In this document: piece after piece, positions 1 to 4,847 of the stretch
Numbering within the stretch: the stretch's first letter is position 1
How the letters are laid out: every line of letters starts with the position of its first letter
Assembly (NCBI GenBank): GCA_005223085.1
Contig: NJBP01000086.1
Location: 1 to 5,144, forward strand
Source: Candidatus Aerophobetes bacterium Ae_b3b
Lineage (GTDB): Bacteria > Aerophobota > Aerophobia > Aerophobales > AE-B3A
Direction: 5' to 3'
DNA length: 5,144 nucleotides
Translations under genes and position numbers: made by a program
Notes under the pieces: model-generated
What the model saw: only the letters and a program-made list of their open reading frames with translations
Databases searched by the model: none
Told to the model about the DNA's origin: nothing

Positions 1-15
1 CAAATTGTTAAGCAT
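1..15 (-). CDS. Start of an unidentified leftward gene (partial)
   Basis: Only five codons (MLNNL) lie inside the window, so the product cannot be named. The start is supported by a very good ribosome binding site on the minus strand, AAGGAGGG at 22-29, placed 6 nt before the ATG at 15-13. A possible minus-strand promoter lies further upstream (251-278). A competing short frame, ATG at 42 reading MNEMIRRVSNA to a stop at 9-11, overlaps it and has no comparable ribosome binding site. If the call is right, this gene is divergent from HU. Confidence 0.35.
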
Positions 16-44
16 TACTAACCCTCCTTATCATTTCGTTCATG

Positions 45-54
45 TTACTAGTAA
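45..54. repeat. Palindrome TTACTAGTAA, with flanking 9-bp direct repeat
   Basis: TTACTAGTAA is a perfect 10-bp palindrome in the putative leader of the leftward gene. The 9-mer TAAGCATTA occurs at 9-17, over the putative start codon, and again at 52-60, partly overlapping the palindrome. This could be an operator that controls the leftward gene, but repeats of this size also occur by chance. Confidence 0.25.
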
Positions 55-110
55 GCATTAATAGTCATTTTTCAAGTGCATTCCAGGAAAACTGATAGAT
101 ATTGCTGGGA

Positions 111-128
111 TTAAGGTGGATCTCTCAT
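111..128 (-). other. Five-codon leader reading frame (MRDPP)
   Basis: On the minus strand AAAGGAG is followed at normal spacing by ATG (128-126), and the frame reads MRDPP before TAA at 113-111. The binding site is as good as those of the real genes nearby, but the peptide is only five residues long. It could be a leader peptide of the leftward gene or the remains of a longer gene. No attenuator-like structure is evident between it and the start at 15. Confidence 0.2.
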
Positions 129-250
129 AGTTTCTCCTTTCTTTAGCAAACAACAGATCGTTTCCCAAATTCAAGAGTTTCCGGAAGGAAACGACAAGCA
201 GCTCTTCGATAACTGAATCTCTGTTCTGCTGTTAATGTGAGACAAGTGTT

Positions 251-278
251 AGCATATAGCTTTTGTGGGGTTTGTCAA
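251..278 (-). promoter_or_regulatory. Possible minus-strand promoter for the leftward gene
   Basis: The minus strand has a perfect -35 TTGACA at 278-273. It is followed after 16 nt by TATGCT at 256-251, a 4/6 match to TATAAT. A transcript would begin near 244 and carry a leader of more than 200 nt before the start at 15. The spacer does not resemble those of the HU and oxidoreductase promoters. Confidence 0.35.
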
Positions 279-295
279 TTTGGAGGGTTGAAAGA

Positions 296-420
296 CCGTG
301 TTTTAAGGGTTTGCAGAAGGGAAGCTGAGAGACCTTCTGAGCGAAAGGAAAATGTGCCTACCCAGGTTATCCAGAGGAGAACCCATTCTTTCAAATAGAG
401 GGAATGGGTTTTTGCTTTTT
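296..420 (+). ncRNA. Candidate small RNA ending in an intrinsic terminator
   Basis: No reading frame explains why a + strand terminator stands at 380-420 between two genes that appear divergent. Upstream of it a second hairpin can be drawn: CAGAAGG (314-320) pairs perfectly with CCTTCTG (333-339) around a 12-nt loop. I compared the sequence mentally with SRP RNA and TPP, glycine, lysine, FMN and T-box patterns and recognised none. No convincing + strand promoter is visible, so the 5' end is a guess. Confidence 0.2.
380..420 (+). terminator. Rho-independent terminator, + strand
   Basis: AACCCATTC (380-388) pairs perfectly with GAATGGGTT (402-410) to give a 9-bp stem with a 13-nt loop. The stem runs directly into a T-rich tract, TTTGCTTTTT, at 411-420. 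There is no T-tract on the other side, so it acts on rightward transcription only. It isolates the HU promoter from transcription coming from the left. Confidence 0.7.
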
Positions 421-486
421 ATTGGTGGCAAAACTCCTTTTTCAGCAGAGGCAATTTACGCAAAACACAGCCCTTAAAACGGGTTT

Positions 487-514
487 TTGACACCCCTTAG
501 TTTTGAGCTAAAAT
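487..514 (+). promoter_or_regulatory. Promoter of the HU gene
   Basis: A perfect -35 TTGACA (487-492), a 16-nt spacer (CCCCTTAGTTTTGAGC) and a -10 TAAAAT (509-514, 5/6) form a strong sigma-70-type promoter. The start of transcription should fall near 521, leaving a leader of about 38 nt. The -35, the spacer and the -10 match the oxidoreductase promoter at 4848-4875 in 25 of 28 positions. Spacer bases are normally not conserved, so this hints at a shared operator or a copied cassette. Confidence 0.75.
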
Positions 515-523
515 TATGAGTAA

Positions 524-539
524 ATTCTTCAATAACAAT
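524..539 (+). promoter_or_regulatory. Possible operator just downstream of the HU transcription start
   Basis: The block ATTCTTCAATAACAAT matches ATTGTTCAAGAACAAT, found at the same place in the oxidoreductase promoter (minus strand, 4839-4824), in 14 of 16 positions. In the oxidoreductase copy it is a perfect 7+2+7 palindrome; here 5 of the 7 arm pairs remain. It would lie at about +4 to +19, a classic repressor position. It is followed by AGGAGG at 546-551 and, 7 nt later, by the GTG of HU. Confidence 0.45.
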
Positions 540-558
540 CAAAACAGGAGGCATTGCC

Positions 559-831
559 GTGAACAAAGCAGAGTTAGTAGAGCAAGTAGCTAATCAGACA
601 GGGTTAACAAGGAAAGCATCTAGGGAAGCGGTTGATGCAATAGTCTCAGCTATAACCGACTCCCTGGTCAGAGAAGAAAAAGTTACTTTAGTCGGCTTTG
701 GCACTTTTCAGGTTATGGAAAGAAAGGCAAGAAAAGGAAGAAATCCACAGACAGGGCAGACTATTCAAATACCGGCTAAGAAAGTCCCCAAGTTCAAACC
801 AGGGCAAGGGCTAAGGGAGAAGGTGAAGTAA
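559..831 (+). CDS. hup: HU family nucleoid DNA-binding protein
   Basis: This is a small basic histone-like protein that binds and bends DNA as a dimer in the nucleoid. The 90-residue length is exactly that of the HU/IHF family. Helices fill the first 40 residues. They are followed by GFGTF (46-50), the family signature around ERKARKGRNP (54-63), and the DNA-gripping beta arm, whose RNPQTG tip (61-66) carries the conserved proline P63 that wedges between bases. The C-terminal PKFKPGQGLREKV is also typical. Translation starts at GTG, 7 nt after AGGAGG (546-551). The gene has its own strong promoter (487-514), and no terminator separates it from the omptin-like gene 58 bp downstream, so the two may be cotranscribed. 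HU rather than IHF is preferred because the sequence is generic HU, though the family cannot always be split by eye. Confidence 0.97.
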   Translation: MNKAELVEQVANQTGLTRKASREAVDAIVSAITDSLVREEKVTLVGFGTFQVMERKARKGRNPQTGQTIQIPAKKVPKFKPGQGLREKVK

Positions 832-889
832 AGAGAGGGGTCGGCTCCGAACGGATAGACAAGAAGATAGCTGGGAAAAGGAGGACGAA

Positions 890-1894
890 ATGGTAAAGAG
901 AGTTCTAATAGGGATACTGACCGTTTATTCGCTGATAGCCTTTGGCTATAGTATGGGTTTGGCAAAGATAAATCAGCAGTTACGGGAATATAGAGATCCT
1001 GAGAGTGCTCTTTTGTGGTCTTTTCTTGCTACTGGGGGTCATATTAGTGGAAATGCCACTTATCATATCACTTCTTATAAGGGTACATCGGGCATAGAAA
1101 GCGAACTGAAATTTCCCCTGAATAATTCTTTACTGGGTATTGAGGGGAGTTTACATTATAAAAATCCCAATAATGGGCAAGATAAAGCTAAATTAAGTAT
1201 TGGATGGTATACTAATACTAGTGATTATGCAGGGAAGCTGAAAGATTCTGACTGGCTCAGTAATGACTTAGATATTGTCTTGACAGGCTCCGCTCACAGC
1301 GGTAAGGACATTTATTCCGAATCAGATGCAGAAGTAAGAGCCAATATAATCGATGTAAGGTATGTATATAATTTCTATTCTACTAAAATTTTGAACATCG
1401 GATCAGTGATAGGATATAAACGTCAGAAATTTGAATATGATGCTAGCAATGTGGACCAGATTGGTTATGGTCCTTATGTTCACTATCAAACAGTATCTGT
1501 TTTAGGACCCGTATTGGATTATGAGGTAGAGCATAGCATCCCCTACTTAGGATTAAGCGCTGAGGTATTGTCCGGAAATAGATTTCGGTTAAATGTGAGA
1601 GCAGTTTATTCTCCTCGGACTTGGGCTCATGATAGAGATGATCATATTCTAAGGTATAAACTTAGCAAAGGAAACTGCGAAGGAAATGCTTACTTTGTCA
1701 CTATGAATGCTAACTGGAAATTCTCATCCAATTGGTTGCTGCAAATAGGAGGCGAATATACGGGTATTAATACGGAGGGAACGCAATATCAAGAATTCTA
1801 TGCAGGTTCTCATATGGGTGAGAGCTATACAGTGGAGGATAGGATAACTTCCTCTATTTTGATGGGTTTCGTAGGTTTTGAATATAGATTCTAG
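890..1894 (+). CDS. Omptin family outer membrane aspartyl protease
   Basis: This is a predicted ten-stranded outer membrane beta-barrel protease (family A26) that would cleave peptides at the cell surface. The start ATG has AAGGAGG (878-884) at good spacing. Residues 1-25 form a signal peptide: a basic start, a hydrophobic core, and likely cleavage after GLA. The protein ends in YRF, the C-terminal aromatic expected of barrel assembly substrates. Compared from memory with E. coli OmpT, DSDW at 119-122 lines up with D83/D85, and DRDDH at 248-252 lines up with D208, D210 and H212. The catalytic Asp pair and the Asp-His dyad are therefore present. Distances between these motifs and to the C-terminus also match. 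The OmpT lipopolysaccharide-binding segment YQESR appears changed to YKRQK (176-180). At 334 residues it is slightly longer than OmpT. It follows HU without a terminator. The substrate is unknown. Confidence 0.85.
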   Translation: MVKRVLIGILTVYSLIAFGYSMGLAKINQQLREYRDPESALLWSFLATGGHISGNATYHITSYKGTSGIESELKFPLNNSLLGIEGSLHYKNPNNGQDKAKLSIGWYTNTSDYAGKLKDSDWLSNDLDIVLTGSAHSGKDIYSESDAEVRANIIDVRYVYNFYSTKILNIGSVIGYKRQKFEYDASNVDQIGYGPYVHYQTVSVLGPVLDYEVEHSIPYLGLSAEVLSGNRFRLNVRAVYSPRTWAHDRDDHILRYKLSKGNCEGNAYFVTMNANWKFSSNWLLQIGGEYTGINTEGTQYQEFYAGSHMGESYTVEDRITSSILMGFVGFEYRF

Positions 1895-1908
1895 AGATTG
1901 CTGCAAAG

Positions 1909-1971
1909 TTATGTGATGGTTTTGGTTAGCATCATCTCCAACTTCCTTGAATGTCACATAATTAGCCAAAA
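1909..1971 (+). other. Two interleaved inverted repeats (pseudoknot-like) after the omptin gene
   Basis: TTATGTGA (1909-1916) is complementary to TCACATAA (1954-1961). TTTTGGTTA (1920-1928) pairs with TAGCCAAAA (1963-1971) with one G-U wobble. The arms occur in the order A, B, A', B', so as RNA they would form a pseudoknot rather than nested hairpins. This lies in the 98-bp gap behind the omptin stop codon, where no ordinary intrinsic terminator is visible. It may mark the mRNA 3' end or be chance. Confidence 0.25.
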
Positions 1972-1992
1972 TAAGGAGTCTTAGTCTTTTCA

Positions 1993-2806
1993 GTGAAGCG
2001 AAGAGGCAGTAGCCGAAGACCAATCAAACAAACAAAGGTAGAGGTCAAACCACGGGAGAAAAAAAGGGCACAAATAATAACTGAACTAGCCCAAAGTATT
2101 ATCCAAATCGAGGTGATGGCTAATAAGGGAAAGAATCCCGTGCAAAATGCCATTGTTGAGATAGTATCTCATCGAGGGATACCATATCGTAATGAACTGA
2201 CTGATGCTAATGGACAAACCAATGAGATTACGCTAGCACGAACTACTGGAAAAGATGATTTGTCCTTGGGTCGAGGTTTCAAATCGGCACCATCAAAATT
2301 CTTAGCTTCCTTAGCAAAAACTTTCCTTCACATCATCCTGGTGCAGTAGACTAAAAAAAGATCAGAGTTGAAGGAATTCAAGAAAAAGAGTCTTATCGCA
2401 CTATTTTGCGGCGAGACTTTGCACTGAAATAGAGCAAAACACATTAGCTTAGTTGTCCTGGATTCTTTAGGAGATAAATCAATATAGTGTAAGAATAGCT
2501 TATAGTAGCTTTCGGGATCTTTCTTCAGCAAACGGCAAGAAAATTGCTCTAAGAATAGTCGGCATTCCGGTTACACTGCAGGGAAGGAGACGAGGAGCAG
2601 CGCTATTTGTCCCGTGGTTCATCAACAGACAATCAGAAGCCGAGGGACCTCTTGGTCCTCAGATCTTGCCGGGGATTGAATTGGGCATTGACAAAGTTTT
2701 TTTGGCGGGGAGAAGCGCGGTATATTTCTGGTCAGGTAGAGAAATGGAGGATTTTGAGAGTGTGGAGATGGATGGCTTAGAAATTGCAATATTAAAAGGA
2801 GGGTAA
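1993..2806 (+). pseudogene. Decayed gene with Ig-like, beta-rich sequence (unrecognised family)
   Basis: Protein-like sequence continues through several frames. From GTG 1993 the frame gives a basic start and then an Ig-like or carboxypeptidase-regulatory-like stretch with PVQNAIVEIVSHRG and LTDANGQTNEI, up to about 2270. It resumes one frame over from 2271 (QIGTIKILSFLSKNF, then PGAVD) to TAA at 2352. The same frame continues with KKIRVEGIQEKESYR to TAG at 2430. Short pieces follow (EIEQN from 2429; ISLVVLDSLGDK from 2443). A final 111-codon open frame, 2471-2806, has no good start; it contains IALRIVGIPVTLQ and DKVFLAGRSAVYFWSG. The last frame stops one base before the next gene's ATG, as in an operon. 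At least three frameshifts plus stops imply decay. The alternating hydrophobic pattern suggests beta strands, perhaps a cell-surface protein, but I do not recognise the family. Sequencing indels are the alternative, although all other genes here are intact. Confidence 0.65.
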
Positions 2807-2807
2807 A

Positions 2808-3035
2808 ATGAAGTTGGCGGTAAATGTTAAAAGGTCCCAATTGCGGGGGGTGTTGCAGGAGTTAGGGAAGAGTTTTCCTGATATGGAGATCGTGATCAAT
2901 ATCAAGGAAGAGGAATCTGAGGAAGAGGAATCTGAGGAAAAACGTCCGAACTATGAGAGTCTCACTACAGAGGATCTTGAGAAGATACAAGAGAAGGAAA
3001 AGGAGATGGAGAAAAAGGAAGAATATTCAACTTAA
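2808..3035 (+). CDS. Small acidic, highly charged protein of unknown function
   Basis: This 75-residue protein is not recognised. Its start is clear: AGGAGG at 2797-2802 lies 5 nt before the ATG, and the stop of the preceding decayed frame is one base away, so it was probably translationally coupled to that gene. Residues 1-35 look like a small mixed alpha/beta segment (MKLAVNVKRSQLRGVLQELG, then MEIVINIKEE). The remainder is almost entirely Glu, Lys and Ser, with a likely disordered patch at 34-44 and a charged, probably helical or coiled-coil tail (EDLEKIQEKEKEMEKKEE). No signal peptide or membrane segment is present, so it should be cytoplasmic. The Glu/Ser patch is encoded by a 15-bp tandem duplication. 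With the partner gene upstream decayed, it may itself be nonfunctional, although its frame is intact. Confidence 0.65.
   Translation: MKLAVNVKRSQLRGVLQELGKSFPDMEIVINIKEEESEEEESEEKRPNYESLTTEDLEKIQEKEKEMEKKEEYST
2910..2939 (+). repeat. 15-bp tandem duplication, two copies
   Basis: GAGGAATCTGAGGAA is present twice without a gap (2910-2924 and 2925-2939) and encodes the Glu/Ser patch of the small acidic protein. The copies are identical, so the duplication is recent or held by slippage. Because 15 is a multiple of three, copy number changes keep the frame. Confidence 0.9.
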
Positions 3036-3077
3036 AAAAAGCTCCCAGCAGTCGAGTAGTGATCTCGTTGCTGGGAG
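3034..3077 (-). terminator. Intrinsic terminator acting on the minus strand
   Basis: CTCCCAGCA (3042-3050) pairs perfectly with TGCTGGGAG (3069-3077), and CGAG/CTCG extends the helix inside. On the minus strand the hairpin runs, after one base, into seven Ts (3040-3034). On the + strand there is no T-tract after the hairpin, although it sits 6 nt behind the stop of the acidic protein and may slow transcription there. It probably stops leftward transcription from the oxidoreductase side from running into 1993-3035. Confidence 0.6.
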
Positions 3078-3145
3078 GTGGTACTTAAATCAAAACCTTC
3101 ATAGCAATATCGTATGAAACTTGGAAAGAGTCTCAATCTTTATTG

Positions 3146-3337
3146 ATGAGCTTTTCCTCTAGCACAAGGTCTTCTTATCTGCCAAGGGGATCAAGAGATA
3201 ATTGCAGAGCAACGACTGCCTATTTCCTCAGATCCGACTGGGATCTTCTGGCAAGGATCTCTCAATATGCTGGAAGACTTAGGGCTGAACTGGTTAGGGA
3301 AGCTGTGGCTGAATACACTAAGAACTCGGTTCACTAG
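3146..3337 (+). CDS. Small ribbon-helix-helix (CopG-like) DNA-binding protein candidate
   Basis: The C-terminal 40 of 63 residues read as a ribbon-helix-helix fold. A beta strand (TAYFLRSDWD) is followed by helix one (LLARISQYA), a GRLR turn and helix two (AELVREAVAEY). The G-R-x-R-x-E-L-V-R-E-A-V-x-E-Y spacing is characteristic of CopG/MetJ-type regulators and antitoxins, which dimerise to bind DNA through the strand. The first 25 residues are Ser/Arg-rich and look non-conserved. The start is uncertain: ATG 3146 and TTG 3143 are adjacent, and the only ribosome binding site is a weak, distant GGAAAGAG (3123-3130). No toxin-like gene follows, as the sequence after the stop at 3337 does not read as a clear protein. 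It could be a gene fragment. Confidence 0.45.
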   Translation: MSFSSSTRSSYLPRGSRDNCRATTAYFLRSDWDLLARISQYAGRLRAELVREAVAEYTKNSVH

Positions 3338-3598
3338 ATATTTGAATAAGAAGTTCACCTGGTCTCTTGATGAATGGTGTAAGAAGCACCCGTTCTTGGG
3401 AAAGTTGTAGTGGCATTGTAGCCATAAGAATTTTGGACTGGACTTCGGTACTGATCTAATGCATGCTAGCGTACTGACGAAAAAAGGAAGGGTACTAGAG
3501 ATTGGAGCTTCGAGACCCTTCTCCGGACCTGACATAATACGGAACAATTCGCGATCATTGGGAAGGGTCCTGTTGTCAATCTATTCAGTCATTCACAT
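3338..3598. other. Gene-free stretch between the RHH-like gene and the oxidoreductase
   Basis: No convincing gene is present. One + strand frame reads protein-like in two pieces: a tail ending DEWCKKHPFLGKL at TAG 3408, and then, in the same frame, FGLDFGTD followed by VLTKKGRVLEIG and onward to TAA at 3599. It has no usable start or binding site and I recognise no family. It could be a remnant of a lost gene. The stretch also holds a possible minus-strand terminator (3480-3521). Confidence 0.3.
3480..3521 (-). terminator. Possible terminator of the oxidoreductase gene
   Basis: On the minus strand GAAGGGT (3521-3515) pairs with ACCCTTC (3493-3487) to give a 7-bp stem around a 21-nt loop, followed one base later by six Ts (3485-3480). 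It lies about 80 nt behind the oxidoreductase stop. The long loop makes it weaker than the hairpin at 3042-3077, which could act as backup. Confidence 0.4.
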
Positions 3599-4735
3599 TT
3601 AAATGACTTGACACGGGGGATACCCCAATTCTGGAAATGGAACCTCAATTCTTTTTCCACCGTTCATAGCTGATTCATGAGCACATATACCAGCCATTGT
3701 CCAGTTAGCCGCTGTAACAGCGTCACTAAAAGATTCCCTCTCTTCGACTATGGCACGTATAAACTCATGCGTCAGATGGGGATGTGAACCTCCATGTCCT
3801 GAACCCTGTACGAAGGATGTATGTTCATGTTCATCATCATACACTCCTCTTATTGTGTATGGTGCAATTTCTTTTGGCAAAAGGTGTCCGTAGTCCAGAA
3901 CTTCTATTCTCTTTGCATCTTCATATCCTGAATAAATAACAGACCCTTCACCTACAATCTGCTCCCATTCAAAGGAAAGCTTTGTGCCATATACGTCGAA
4001 GCTTTCTCTGTACTGTCTGATTGTGTCAAACAGCGACCTCGTGACCTCACATACAAGGTCGGAGTCGCGGAGTTTCAGATGAGCGGTTTCGATGGCGAAG
4101 GGAGAGTTGTACTTTTCGATATACTCTTTTCTGATTGTCCCGGAGCCATGGCACACCACAGACTCGACTTCCTTCTTAGCAAGCGCCAACAGGGGACTCA
4201 CCGCATGGGTTGCATAGTACATAGGAGGAAGGCCGTACCAGTACTTCGGCCAACCCGGCAGGCTCATGTTCTGCTGGTGAGAGCCTCTCAGGAACTGGAT
4301 CTTGCCTAGCTTCCCGGATTCAACCAGCTCTTTTGCATAGAGAAACTCTCTGGTATAGACGGCCGTCTCCATCATCATGTAGACCTTGCCTGACTTCTTG
4401 CGTGCCTTTACTATCTCAAGGCACTCTTCTTTCGTCGTCGCCATGGGGACTGTGCACGCAGTGTGTTTTCCGGCATTTAAGGAAGCCAAACTCATCCACG
4501 CGTGAGCGGCTACGGGGGTCACTACGTGGATCGCATCCAGCTCCTCGATCTCGAGAAGGTCTTCAAATTTCGTGAATCGTCTCTCTACCCCAAATTGGTC
4601 CCCTACCTCATTCAAATGACCTTCGCTTCTTTGGCATATTGCGTAGCATTCAGCATCGGGGTGTTTCTGATACAGGGGAACAAACTCCGCACCAAAACCG
4701 AGTCCAACCACTGCAACCTTCACTTTTTTGTTCAT
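3599..4735 (-). CDS. Gfo/Idh/MocA family oxidoreductase with variant TVP motif
   Basis: This is a predicted NAD(P)-dependent dehydrogenase of the glucose-fructose/inositol dehydrogenase family, cytoplasmic, probably acting on a sugar or cyclitol. Numbering from the preferred start, residues 4-17 (KVKVAVVGLGFGAE) form the first Rossmann strand with the GxGxxx dinucleotide loop. HVVTPVAAHAWMSLASLNAG at 70-89 is the usual second segment. The position of the family EKP motif reads TVP (95-97), so the lysine is replaced by valine. The C-terminal alpha/beta domain has YYATHAVSPLL (173-183), and GGSHPHLTHEFIRAIVE (315-331) followed by AANWTMAGICAHES is typical of the family. Length (378 aa) is normal. 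ATG 4735 is chosen because AGGAGG (4750-4745) precedes it and the Rossmann strand begins right after; an in-frame ATG at 4825 would add 30 unrelated residues. The 5' two-thirds looks GC-richer than the rest of the window. The exact substrate is unknown. Confidence 0.92.
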   Translation of the reverse strand: MNKKVKVAVVGLGFGAEFVPLYQKHPDAECYAICQRSEGHLNEVGDQFGVERRFTKFEDLLEIEELDAIHVVTPVAAHAWMSLASLNAGKHTACTVPMATTKEECLEIVKARKKSGKVYMMMETAVYTREFLYAKELVESGKLGKIQFLRGSHQQNMSLPGWPKYWYGLPPMYYATHAVSPLLALAKKEVESVVCHGSGTIRKEYIEKYNSPFAIETAHLKLRDSDLVCEVTRSLFDTIRQYRESFDVYGTKLSFEWEQIVGEGSVIYSGYEDAKRIEVLDYGHLLPKEIAPYTIRGVYDDEHEHTSFVQGSGHGGSHPHLTHEFIRAIVEERESFSDAVTAANWTMAGICAHESAMNGGKRIEVPFPELGYPPCQVI

Positions 4736-4740
4736 TCCTT

Positions 4741-4805
4741 TCACCCTCCTGTCTTGCTCATTTTGTGAGCTGATAGTCACACCTCCCTGAGCTTGCTCCG
4801 GGCAC
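4741..4805 (-). other. Two overlapping short leader frames ahead of the oxidoreductase
   Basis: A GTG at 4805-4803 sits 7 nt after AGGAGG (4818-4813), the same geometry as the HU start. It reads 15 codons (VPGASSGRCDYQLTK) to TGA at 4760-4758. That stop overlaps, as ATGA, an ATG at 4761 that reads MSKTGG to TGA at 4743-4741, six bases from the oxidoreductase ATG. This chain could couple translation of the enzyme to a leader peptide. Both are tiny and may be chance. An alternative is that the region encodes an N-terminal extension of the enzyme in its own frame. Confidence 0.25.
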
Positions 4806-4823
4806 CGCATCACCTCCTCCAGC

Positions 4824-4839
4824 ATTGTTCTTGAACAAT
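4824..4839 (-). promoter_or_regulatory. Perfect palindromic operator candidate at the oxidoreductase transcription start
   Basis: On the minus strand ATTGTTC-AA-GAACAAT is a perfect 7+2+7 palindrome at about +3 to +18 of the predicted transcript. The position fits a repressor site. It is matched 14/16 by the block at 524-539 ahead of HU. As RNA it could instead form a 6-bp stem with a CAAG loop at the 5' end of the message. The cognate regulator is not identifiable; the RHH-like protein at 3146 is a possible but untested candidate. Confidence 0.55.
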
Positions 4840-4847
4840 TTGCCCTT

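Noticed and set aside
300-480. 10-bp inverted repeat GTTTTAAGGG / CCCTTAAAAC as ends of a miniature transposable element
   Set aside because: The match is perfect but only 10 bp, the flanks show no target-site duplication, and one such pair is expected by chance at this spacing in a window this size.
1724-2153. Minus-strand open frames over the end of the omptin gene and the decayed gene
   Set aside because: No binding sites, no domain patterns, and they overlap the omptin C-terminus or the Ig-like segment, which read far better.
2688-2700. TTGACA near 2689-2694 as a promoter for the small acidic protein
   Set aside because: It lies within a readable protein segment and no acceptable -10 follows at normal spacing.
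3191-3547. 118-codon open frame on the minus strand opposite the RHH-like gene
   Set aside because: It has no ribosome binding site, is rich in Ser, Phe and Cys with no recognisable motif, and overlaps the better-supported RHH-like frame.
4079-4768. Several + strand open frames inside the oxidoreductase
   Set aside because: They are antisense to a clearly conserved enzyme, have no protein-like patterns, and reflect the codon bias of the real gene.
4736-4825. Translation of the oxidoreductase from the in-frame ATG at 4825
   Set aside because: That ATG lies inside the palindrome near the predicted transcription start and lacks an upstream binding site; the 30 extra residues are not family-like, and ATG 4735 has AGGAGG.
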